Of a stretch of 64,000 nt of DNA, positions 42,361 through 58,600 are shown in pieces; within the stretch, counting starts at the first letter, position 1, and each line of letters opens with the position of its first letter. This stretch comes from Brachycybe producta (taxonomy: Eukaryota; Arthropoda; Diplopoda; Playtdesmida; Andrognathidae): NCBI GenBank assembly GCA_036925085.1, contig JAUPFP010000004.1, forward strand, positions 3,486,001 to 3,550,000, written 5' to 3'. The translations under genes and the position numbers were made by a program. The notes beneath the pieces were generated by a model. That model searched no databases, was not told the DNA's origin, and saw only the letters and a program-made list of their open reading frames with translations.

Positions 42361-44730
42361 TTTTGACACCAGAAATTCATGTAGAAGTGGATTGCTATGA
42401 CTTTATACTGCATTAACTTTGTTGGCTGTTTTTACGGTTTAGCATAATATTATTTACTTTAGCTGTCATAATAAATTATGGTTCTACAAAAACGACTTCT
42501 GTCATGTTGTGGTCATGCCACACATAAAAATGACCAAAGCAAACTCGTAAATTCATGTAGAAGAGAATCTACATTATATTTCTTGCTTACGTTTCATTGT
42601 TTTTTATTCATAAATCTACATGTATATTGTAGGTATGACAAGCAGCGAACAAATCCCTATGTTTTTTAAGCAGTTTTTTTAGCCTTGAATAATAATTTCT
42701 AGATTGAAAACATTCCTTGAGGCAATTTTTGCATATGTAATACATATGTAAAAGTTGAGTTTACGCAGTAACGCAGAACTTTTTTTTTATATATATAATT
42801 TATAAAGAAAAAGTTTGGTGTTAATTTTTCAGATAAGACAAGTCTCATTTTTAATTGAATTTATCAAGTGACCACAAACATATTTGATGGATATTACTAC
42901 AGTAGTAGAGGTTAGTAGGTGGAATGTTTTTGGACATCTAACCCAACACAAGAGCATATAGGCGTGTTATACAGTGTAGAACCTTTAGTTTTATCAAATT
43001 AAGTTGTTTTCGAGTGTCAGCGTTGCAGAAACAGTTGATAAGCAATTTGCTTTTTGAATATTAAAAACATTTGTTTTATGGAGGGTCATATTTACACATG
43101 TAATAGGTTATAGTTAAAAAAGAGAGAGGTTGTGTCATTTTGTTATGATAGAGTTTGCAAAGATAGACAACGACGTGGTTCTTGAAAACATTTACTCAAT
43201 TTGGCTCACATATCTATAAAGTGTGTGTACACACGCACGCACGCAGAAAGTGTAAGTGGTGCATATGTACTACATAATAGATGAACACCATTAGATTCAT
43301 AATTATTGCCCATAACACTTGATGAGAGCAGTTCAGGCCATATATATATTTCATTTGAATTGCATTGCAAACATACATTGTAACACACTTCTTCATTGTA
43401 AGACTATACATTACATTTGCCTTATGCAAACACACTTTAACAGTGTCTTTCTCTCTACATGTATGTATTTATTAGTGCCATAGGAAGATATGGTAAGAGA
43501 CTGTCGTACTACTGCATTATTATATTGTGTATCACTCCTACATACAATAAATACATGTGTATTTCATTTAGGAGCCTCCCAAATTTCTTTTAGTGCAATG
43601 TCATTTCATTTATGGCTATGTACTCTAGTTCTACAGTATATTAGAAAAAAAACTAAACTAATGTAGGGTAGTATATAAGACCCTACATGTGGAATATATG
43701 CCTATTTTTGTAAACATTTATTCTATGGAATTTACTGGGATTTTATGTTTTAAGCTCATTTTAGAAAGATTCATTCTGTGTATACATTTTTTTCTTCTGT
43801 TCATTTAATGACTATTACCGTACTTTTGTATTCATATACAGTATAATATAGCAGTATAATCTAGAGCTTTAATTATGTGTACCTTTATATATTGCTATTA
43901 AAATAAAGTTGCTATTATATACTCTATGTACTATATATTGTTTATGGATATCTATCTGAATTTAATTAGAAATATTAGCTCAGATCTGGTAGGTATAATT
44001 ATGTTATAAAATGAAAGGTGGTTTCTGGAATGGCTGAGCAATATATTGCTCGTGAGCTCCTATTTTATATTGAAGCAGTTTTTGTTGTCACTTGTCCAGG
44101 ATTGTTCTGTACTGCCTAGAATGACATCTTCGTCTTTGGCAGTAACTTTTCTGGACGGCAATTGTTTAGGAGACTTAAGAATATGCTATTGCATTTCAAA
44201 ATAATGTACTGTAGTATGCTAGTAAGAAAAAGAAACCTAGAATTCTGTCTTTCTAAATAAAAGATATTCATTAGAACTTTGAGGGCATAGTTGTAATTTT
44301 AAAACTAATCACTTTCTAATTAGACACCTAGCCTCTAACTTGTCTTTTTGTATTTAAAAATGCAGACTTCTGGTTTCTCTGCTAATAAGAATTATGTAGT
44401 TGCTATCTGAAAAAATACCCACGATTTACAATATTTAAAAAGACTCATATTCTGGTAAAATATAAACATAATCACATGTTTTTGGTCCACGATTTATAAT
44501 TTCATTAGGTGGCAACAACCTCTGTGATTGCAACAAATTAAAATTAAAAAGTTTTACATTATTGTGTATTTTTGCTTAAATTATCCGATTGTCCAAATTG
44601 CTATGTGTTGATAAATTTAAATTATTATGACATAGCTAGGTTTGCAGAAATGTAAGAGGGTCACACACAAAAAAAGAGAAAAGTCGTAACTTTTCAAGCA
44701 GTTGCTTCACAATCACCCTATAAAACGCGT
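42361..44730. other. Non-coding AT-rich DNA
   Basis: I see no supportable gene and no strong repeat. Short CACGCACG and TATA tracts are present. Confidence 0.5.
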
Positions 44731-50951
<6,221 letters not shown>

Positions 50952-51706
50952 TGTGACACGGACCCTTCTCGGCTTGATAGAATCTGCACTTTTTGGGTAC
51001 TGTTAGAGTTATTCACTCATTCGGAAAGTGATTGGCTATAAGTCACTTATGCTATCTGGTCTGGGAGGACTAGACCAATATAATACCCTCCGACATCCTC
51101 ACTAGATCTTAAAAGGACTTCTGCAGTTTTGAGGATTTTGTGTCATCTGTATTCCGTCTGGCTTGTGCCTGATTAGTCGCTTCTGAAGATTGGATTGACT
51201 GCTTTCCCTCACAGAGGTCAGGTTTGCACCTGATCGTTGTCTTGGAGAGATGATGGCTAGGTGAAAAGTACAATCGCGCGAAAATAAATAAAATTGAACA
51301 GCACTGTTTAGATTTAAAAATATAACTTGGTTTAATCCAGGTAGAAATATAAAATTCGAAATGATAAAATCTCTGCTTAAACACAACACACAAAATAAAC
51401 GTATACAAAAACCGGAATAAATTCGGTGCACGAAGATACTTTAAAATACGAAAAAAACGATTCTTTATATACCCAGAAAACGAACAAAATATTAGTTGGC
51501 AGATTCTGAGGGTTCATTTGTGATTGGTTACTTAAAGGATTCTGGCCCAAATGGACCAATCAATAGATTGGGCCAGTTGGCCATTTTAAGTGAACTTAAA
51601 AACAAAATCGCATTTAAAACAAATAAACGCACCCAGGTGTAAGGGAACACAAAAATGCAAAAGGGTGCCTCATGCCTTATCACTAAGATCTGGGTAATAT
51701 GGTACA
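50952..51706. mobile_element. Probable solo LTR, 755 bp
   Basis: The segment begins TGTGACACGG and ends GGTACA, the TG...CA form of retroviral-type LTRs. The 5 bases just before it (ACTAG, 50947-50951) are repeated exactly just after it (51707-51711), as a 5-bp target duplication would be. It is visibly richer in GC than its surroundings and contains an AATAAA-type word near 51285. No reverse transcriptase or gag/pol frame is attached, so a solo LTR left by recombination is the simplest reading. A Ty3/gypsy- or BEL-type origin is plausible. Orientation is undetermined. Confidence 0.6.
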
Positions 51707-52905
51707 ACTAGTACCGTGTGACCCAGAAGCTAACGTTTACAGGGCCCAACGACGGCCCAACGGCGTAAAACACAAAAAAAACGTTAAGAAGCCCAAATCG
51801 TCTCACTAGTCATGTCTCATAATTGGCTAAATACGACGACTTCCGCCTGAAGTATATGGTGGTTGAGAAGAGTAGTATAGGAAAAGTCATTTCTGCACCA
51901 CTTTTCTCCATAGACTACTATGGTGACCTCATTTCGAGCTCCACATTCCAATCTCCCATAGACTCTCATTGAGTCATTTCTGCACCACCCGTTTTAAAGT
52001 CATTTTAATGCTTCATCAGAGAGAAAAAACTTTGACCCAGTTTTCATAGAGGGAAAAAATAATAGTCAACAACATGTTTTTTTGTATTGCCTGTTGTTTT
52101 TAACTCATAATTTATTTCCTGCTTAAATTCTATAAAGAGAAATAACACAAAGCAAGGTTACTTGACCACTTATTTTTATACAATTTATGATTATAAAAAA
52201 CCTGTTTGTTTACACATTTTCTGTACTGTAGTTTTTATGTATTGAAGGTAAGTCATTTAATTCCATCAGCTGAAATATAATATTGTATTCTTGTCTACAG
52301 CACTTTTTCCTCACTTGTTTTTTCATGCCTCATAGAATAACAATGAGTCATTTCTATGGCATGGCAATCAATGTCAACCAGTTTTCATGCAGTGTTTCAC
52401 AAAATACTTAATTATGTATTCTTTTCATGAAAGGGAAAAAAGGATAGTCAAAAACACTTTTTGTATCTCCTGTTTTTAACTAATTTATTTCCTGCTTTTA
52501 AATAAATTCTATAGAGAAATAACAAAACAAGGTTACTTGGCCACTTATTTTTTATACATTTCATGGCCATAAAAACTTGTTTATTTGTTTCAGTTTATAT
52601 TATCATTGTAAGTTTTGTATGAAAATAAAATGAGGAAACCTGATATGAATTTAAAATGAATGTTTAATGGCTTCTGTTTTTAGAGATGATGATTATCAAT
52701 GTGTCTCAAACTTTTCATTATTATTTAAAGAAAAACCAGCTTCTTGTTTTGAAGTTTTAATCATATGTAGTCCAAGGTTGTTTTTTTTATTTTGTGATTA
52801 ATTCGTGATTTTATATTGTATTTTGTTTTTTAAATTAATTTTAAAAACAGCCTTGGTATGTTATCTATTATTGAATTTTTTGGGGTTATGTGAAAAATGG
52901 TTTAC
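51707..52905. other. Non-coding flank of the replication module
   Basis: I see no gene. It includes repeated phrases such as GTCATTTCTGCACCAC (near 51887 and 51976) and a diverged direct duplication at 52045-52625. The left boundary of the virus-like module probably falls here, but no terminal inverted repeat could be paired with the right side, which is lost in the gap. Confidence 0.45.
52045..52625. repeat. Two diverged direct copies of about 200 bp
   Basis: Copies at about 52045-52250 and 52425-52625 share TTTTCAT...GGGAAAAAA, TAGTCAA, TTTATTTCCTGCTT, GAGAAATAACA, CAAGGTTACTTG and CCACTTATTTTT in the same order. They lie directly upstream of the first module gene. Confidence 0.55.
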
Positions 52906-52913
52906 TATAAAAG
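52906..52913 (+). promoter_or_regulatory. TATA box of the acidic-protein gene
   Basis: TATAAAAG lies 54 bp upstream of the ATG at 52960. Transcription would be expected to start about 30 bp downstream, in TTTACAACACATTC, giving a very short leader. Inferred from motif and spacing. Confidence 0.55.
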
Positions 52914-52959
52914 AAACCAATTTTCACTTATTTACAACACATTCATCTTTTCTAAAAAT

Positions 52960-53470
52960 ATGGAAGCACCACAAATGAAGACAAAGGAAGAAAAGAAAAA
53001 AGGTAAATATATATTTTTAAAAATAAACAATCATTTTTGTAATGTTTTTTTCTTATTTTTTTTTCTTTCTAGGTGAAGCAAAGATATTCATCAACGATGG
53101 CCACCAGCTGCCTACAATCAGTCAGCTAGAGGAAGCTGCTCAAGAAATGAGGCAACGGCTTGAGGACATCGAGGATTTCATTGAAGAAAGCGAGGAATCA
53201 CATAAAATGGATGTTGATGATGGAGAAAAAGACATCAACGATATCAAAGACCCGGATGATGCGGATAAAGCCACCATTGATGGGATGAATCCTTTAGAAC
53301 TTGATGGTGAGGATTGGGAGTTGGAGACGTATTCGAAGGAGGAAATTGCAGCAATGGAGGAGGCTGCAAAAATGGCCGAAGTGGCCAAAAAAATAGCTCA
53401 GCAAGAGTGGAGGGAGAAAATTCGTCAACAGGATAAGCTGTGGATAGCTTTTCACAATGCAAAAATTTAA
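52960..53470 (+). CDS. Acidic coiled-coil-like protein of unknown function (two exons)
   Basis: I do not recognise this protein. I read it as two exons, 52960-53002 and 53073-53470, separated by a 70-bp intron with donor AAG|GTAAAT and a pyrimidine-rich acceptor TTTCTTTCTAG. The join is in phase 1 and gives 146 residues. The alternative unspliced frame would open at an ATG inside the intron's poly-T and add an implausible MFFSYFFFFL leader. The first exon is lysine-rich. The middle is strongly acidic (EDIEDFIEESEE, DVDDGEKD), and the last 45 residues are an Ala/Glu/Lys helix likely to form a coiled coil, ending in a Trp-containing tail. It is the first gene of the plus-strand module, with its own TATA box and a polyadenylation signal at 53564. 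A role as a replication accessory or core protein is only a guess. Confidence 0.65.
53003..53072 (+). other. Phase-1 intron, 70 bp
   Basis: GTAAAT donor, A/T-rich body with a long pyrimidine tract, and CTAG acceptor. The reading frame is kept across the join. Confidence 0.65.
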
Positions 53471-53540
53471 TCGTTTTTTTTATTTTGTGTAATGTTTTTA
53501 ATATTTTTAGCTATTGTGTTTATTTTTTTATTTTTTTGTT

Positions 53541-54103
53541 TTGCTTTTAATTGGTGTTTTATGAATAAAATGTTTTAAAAGTTTTTTTGGTTTTGGTATT
53601 CTTTGTTATTTTTCTTTTAGTTCTTTTAAAGTTTTTAGACTTCAGGGTTTTAATTCTTTTTTTTTCATTTTTAGTTTTTTAAAGTTTTTAAGTTTTTTTT
53701 AGTTTTGTTAATAATTTTTTATTTTACTTTTAGCTATTTTAAAGTTTTTAGGTTTTATGTTTTTTAAATTGTTTTTTTTCATTTTTAGTTTTTTAAGTTT
53801 TTCAAGTTTTGTTTTTTAATTGGTTTTTATGAATAAAATGTTTAAAAGTTTTTTGGTTTTGGTATTCTTTGTTATTTTTCTTTTAGTTCTTTTAAAGTTT
53901 TTAGACTTCAGGTTTTTAATTCTTTTTTCATTTTTAGTTTTTTAGTTTTTCAAGTTTTGTTTTTTTAATTGGTTTTTATGAATAAAATGTTTAAAAGTTT
54001 TTTTTGGTTTTGGTATTCTTTGTTATTTTTCTTTTAGTTCTTTTAAAGTTTTTAGACTTCAGGTTTTTAATTCTTTTTTCATTTTTAGTTTTTAAAGTTT
54101 TTA

Positions 54104-54137
<34 letters not shown>

Positions 54138-54345
54138 TTTTGTTTTGTTTTGTTAATAATTTTTTATTTTACTTTTAGCTATTTTAAAGTTATTAGGTTT
54201 TATGTTTTTTAAATTGTTTTTTCATTTTTAGTTTTTTAGTTTTTCAAGTTTTGTTTTTTAATTGGTTTTTATGAATAAAATGTTTAAAAGTTTTTTAAGT
54301 TTTGTTTTTTTTAATTGGTTTTATGAATAAAATATTCAAAAGTTT
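53541..54345. repeat. T-rich downstream repeats with five AATAAA-bearing units
   Basis: The phrase AATTGG(T)TTTTATGAATAAAA recurs five times (about 53549, 53819, 53971, 54261, 54317). Linked phrases TTTTTAGACTTCAGG (three times) and TTACTTTTAGCTATTTTAAA (twice) show that the 3' region of the acidic-protein gene was tandemly duplicated with about 150- and 270-bp periods. The first AATAAA (53564-53569) is probably the working polyadenylation signal. A long T run with TTTTG units fills 54108-54152. Confidence 0.7.
53564..53569 (+). terminator. Polyadenylation signal AATAAA
   Basis: It lies 94 bp after the stop of the acidic-protein gene and is followed by T-rich sequence. Confidence 0.5.
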
Positions 54346-54620
54346 TTTTGTAGTTTTTTTTTCACTGTTTAGTTTTTTGGTTTTTAAAAGTTTTTTAAAT
54401 ACTTTATAAATAGTATGTGTTACAAGAGCTAACTAAAGCTATTCATAAGATTGGCTATTTTACATTTTTTTTTGTTTCCATATTGATGCATTCTATAGCC
54501 TTGTTCTGTTTTCTATATTTTGTATAACCTTGTTCTATTTTCTATATTTTGTATTGATGTCTTTCATAACCTTGAATTACTTCTTATTATTGGTGGTTTG
54601 TTTTTAATAGCTGAGTCTTC
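54346..54620. other. AT-rich spacer between the acidic-protein and PC4-like genes
   Basis: I see no gene. A short duplication, CCTTGTTCTRTTTTCTATAT, occurs near 54499 and 54531. Confidence 0.5.
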
Positions 54621-54665
54621 ATTGGTCAATCTTTTTCATCAGGATAGCTAGTTGAGTATAAAAAG
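54621..54665 (+). promoter_or_regulatory. Promoter of the PC4-like/polymerase transcript
   Basis: An inverted CCAAT box (ATTGG, 54621-54625) lies 31 bp before TATAAAAAG at 54657-54665. Transcription would start near 54690 and give a leader of about 320 nt. Inferred from motif order and spacing. Confidence 0.5.
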
Positions 54666-54762
54666 ATTAAAATTTTATCATAGAATTCACATATCATCTT
54701 TTATTCTGAAAGCTTCACAGCAAAGACTGTCTATTGACATTTGGTCATCTTGCTTTTTACAA

Positions 54763-54898
54763 AAATCAACACTTCAGAAATTTTTTTACTGTGACTGCTG
54801 TTAAAATCAACACTCCACAACATTTTTTTAACTGTGACTACTGTTAAAATCAACACTTCAGAAATTTATTTGCTGTGGCTACTGTTCAAATCAACACA
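54763..54898 (+). repeat. 42-bp tandem repeat in the 5' leader
   Basis: AAATCAACAC starts units at 54763, 54804, 54846 and 54888. Each is followed by CTTCAGAAATTT or a variant and by ACTGTGACTRCTGTT. They sit between the TATA box and the first ATG, so they are probably transcribed leader sequence. Confidence 0.65.
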
Positions 54899-55010
54899 AA
54901 TTCTTTCTTTTGTGCTGGTTGCTGTTATTTTTGCCATCTCTTCTATATTCTGTGTAAGACAGTGTTCGTCAAAACCTGATCATCTATAACATCAAAAACA
55001 ACTTAACACA

Positions 55011-55631
55011 ATGCAGGATAATCACGAGATCATTGGTGAGCATGGATTTTTTATCATAAAAGCCATATAGCTGATAATAGACATTTCACAAATCCTTTCT
55101 ACTTTTCTACTATTTTTATTTGATGGGGAATTTGCCTTTCTGATAGTTAAAACATACACATTTTCAAATTTCATAAAGTAGTCAATATCGCTTCTTAGAA
55201 AAAATTCTGAAAACATATTGATAGACTTGACGGTAGAATCTGCAGTAACTGGCCGAAAAACAAAAAGGAAAACCGCACCAAAATCTGAAGTTGCAAAACG
55301 TCCAGCGAAGGCAATCGGCGAGGCGGGGCCATCTTCAGCTGTAGCGGAAGACACGATCAAAGAATGGTTTGGACGTCACCTCAGTAAATCGGAGGAAAAG
55401 AACACTTTACCAGATTTCAAAGTTCATGAAACTATCCCCGTCGAGGACAACTGGAAACTACGTATTCTCGAAAGTAATGAGAATTGGTTCATCGACATCC
55501 GTAAATATAGCATAGAAAATAAATTTACTAAAGGGGCTTGTATTCCAGTTCATATTTACCCCCAGTTAATCACCAAACTTAATCAAGTTCCTACTGTTTT
55601 GGGTAAATTGGGATTTGATTTTGAAAAATGA
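55011..55631 (+). CDS. PC4/SUB1-like, probably single-stranded-DNA-binding protein (two exons)
   Basis: Read as exons 55011-55035 and 55225-55631 with a 189-bp intron (donor G|GTGAGC, acceptor TTGATAG), joined in phase 1, giving 143 residues. The second exon's frame has no suitable ATG of its own before the conserved part, which supports splicing. Residues 18-24 (GRKTKRK) and the following Lys/Arg-rich stretch look like a nuclear localisation signal. Residues about 79-136 resemble the C-terminal core of transcriptional coactivator PC4: NWFIDIRKY, then a short turn, KGACIPVHIYPQL and a final helix. PC4 cores bind ssDNA as dimers (family knowledge), so a role as replication ssDNA-binding protein or late transcription factor is inferred. 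Its stop overlaps the polymerase ATG (ATGA), implying coupled translation. A distant-homology search was not possible here. Confidence 0.65.
55036..55224 (+). other. Phase-1 intron, 189 bp
   Basis: GTGAGC donor after only 8 codons plus one base. The acceptor ATAG restores the frame (G|AC = Asp). The acceptor lacks a strong pyrimidine tract, so it is less certain than the first intron. Confidence 0.5.
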
Positions 55632-58600
55632 GCTGTTTCATATGTGGGGATCCAGATAGCTCCATGGAGCATTTTCTCAATGCCCATGTTATTGGACCTA
55701 TCAAAGAAAAATGTAATCTCTGCAATTCACAATTTAATACTAAAACGGAATGGTTGGTCCATTTAAATAACACTCACGAAATATTTTTACCAGATTCTTT
55801 TATCATACATAAAACGGGATTTGGGAGTGTATTAGTTACCTTAAAACACATGAATGGGAATAATATTCAGGATCCAAGGGACTATTTTCAACACGTCTAT
55901 AATGATGTTACGAATTTGTTAGAGGGATGGTCTAATAAAATGAGATTTAAATTTCAATTATGTTTACGCATTCATTTTATGAAGCCAAAAATCATTTATG
56001 AAAACAATGAGTCAATAATGACTTACGAAACCAATGATTCTTATTTTTGTAGTAATATGAAACTTATTATGCATCATTCAGAAATAAAACAGTACTTGCG
56101 AGAATGTGAAATGCAAATCTTAGGCGCAATAGAAGCTTTCATTAATAGAGGTTCGGGTTGGGTGATCGATTCCATCGAAGATGTAGAAATCAAAATTGGT
56201 AAATACAGACCGTATAAAGGGGGATGTTCGGGAAAACTTCCCGTTTCATTAAAAAATAAGAAATCTATTTTAAATATCGCATCTAAAGATGCCAAATGTT
56301 TTTTATGGTGTATATTAGCTCATTTACATCCGGTCACGAGAGACAACCATCCAAATAGATTGAGCCACTATAAGAAATTAGAAGGTTCTCTGGATACATC
56401 CATGCTTGAATATCCCGTTGGTTTAAGCCAAATTTCAAAATTCGAAATTGCGAATAATCTCAAAATTAACGTTTTCGGTTACGATAAATTTGTGGTTCCT
56501 CTTCAGTTAAGCAATTCCAACTCAAATAGAGAAATAAATCTTCTTCTTCATGACAGGCACTACTTTCTCATTCGAAATATTGCTCGATTAATGGGACGTG
56601 ATGGTTTAAACAAAAAATTTTTTTGCTTACGATGCTGCCAAGGGTTTAAAGTCGAAAGCGCTTTAGAAAGGCATCGTCCCATGTGTGAAGAGCATAAAAC
56701 GGCCAAAATTCGGTTACCCAGCAAAGAGGATTGTGTTTTAAAGTTTAACGAGTTTCATAAAGCCTTGCGGTGCCCTTACGTAGCTTATTTTGATTTCGAA
56801 AGTCTCATCCAAAAAGTCAGTGGCCCAACTCAAAATCCGAGTACCTCCTATACCAAAACCATCCAAAAACACGAAGCTTGCTCGTATTCTTACGTTATCG
56901 TTGATTATCACGGTAAGGTTGTAGCTCACGAATGTAAAAGGTCCCAAGATCCTGCGTATGAGCTTGTCATGACGTTAAGAGACAAAGCCAGTGCATTGCT
57001 GAAATCAGCCCCAATAGAGCCTATGATCATGACGAACGAAGATGAGGAAAATTTCCAGAAAACCACACACTGTTACGCTTGTCATACGGAGTTCAATGAG
57101 TTTATAACGGGCAAAGTAAGAGATCATGACCACCATCTTCCGGGAAACAATTACAGGGGTGCAGCGTGCTTCAGTTGTAATGCAACCTTGCGTGACCGCT
57201 CTTACTTGCCATGTTTCGCTCATTGTTTACGTTCGTATGATGAGCATTTTATCGTTAAAGCCCTATCTAGGATTAAAACGGAAAAGCCCATTAACATTAT
57301 TCCATTAAATATTGAGCGCTATACGAGTTTCATCGTCGATGATCTCGTGTTTCTAGATAGTTTTCAATTCTTGTCCGCTCCACTCGCAACCCTCGCTCAA
57401 AATCTTTCTAAAGAGAAATTTAATTGCGTTTCGTGGTTTTTCGAGGACCCTTCAAAAATTGATCTCATGACGCAAAAAGGACATTTTCCTTATGAATACT
57501 TGGACAGTCACTCAAAATTTGACGCAGTAGGCATTCCGGATAAAGCTTGTTTCAACAATACCCTGAATGAAGAAGTGATCTCTGATAAAGATTACGAGCA
57601 CGTGAAAAAGGTATGGGAGACGTTCGGTTGTGAAACATTAGGCGATTACCACGATATTTACTTAAGAAGCGATTGTCTCATTTTGGCGGATGTTTTCGAA
57701 AATTTCCGAACTATTTCTTTTAAAAGTTTTGGACTAGATCCCGCGCATTATTTCACTTTGCCCATGTATGCATGGTCCGCCGCTTTGAAATACACAGAAG
57801 TTGAGTTGGAATTACTTACGGATTATGATATGCACTTATTTATCGAAAAAGGTATTCGCGGAGGTGTTTCTGTTGCCAGCCACAGATACGCAAAAGCGAA
57901 CAATCCCTATCTAAATGATTACGATCCATCTAAGCCTAAATCTTATTTAGCCTATTGGGACTACAATTCCTTGTATGCTACGGCGATGTGCGAGCCCATG
58001 CCCATGAAAGATTTTTGTTGGTTAGATGAAAATGAGATCAAAACTTTTGACATCCATTCCATAAATCCAGATGACAAAGAGGGATACATATTAGAAGTGG
58101 ATCTCGATTATCCCCTTGATTTACATTTTGATCATAGTGACTACCCTCTTTGTCCAGAAAGGCTCGATATTCACCTCGATATGCTATCTCCTTATGCTAA
58201 AGACCTTCTAAAAAAAGTAAAAGGAAAAGAACCCAAAAACTACAAGACGAAAAAACTCGCACCAAATCTTTATCATAAAAAACATTACGTGATTCATGTT
58301 AGAAATTTACAATGCTACTTAAACCTGGGGATGAAATTAATCAAAATTCATCGTGTTCTTTCTTTTACCCAAGGTAAGTGGTTAAAGCCCTATATAGAAT
58401 TTAACATTGCCATGCGTAAACTAGCAAAAGATGATTTCGAAAAAGACTTTTTCAAATTAATGAACAATGCCGTTTTCGGGAAAACGATGGAAAATCAAAG
58501 AAAAAAAATGAATGCCGAACTCGTTAATGAAAAAGAACGGTGTCTAAAATTACTCAGTCGCGCAAATTTAGACTCATTTCACATTATCGATAAGAATCTC

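Noticed and set aside
51102-51431. 109-codon reverse frame
   Set aside because: It lies inside the putative solo LTR, and I see no recognisable domain.
53140-53462. Reverse-strand Ser-rich frames over the acidic-protein gene
   Set aside because: Shadows of the plus-strand coding sequence.
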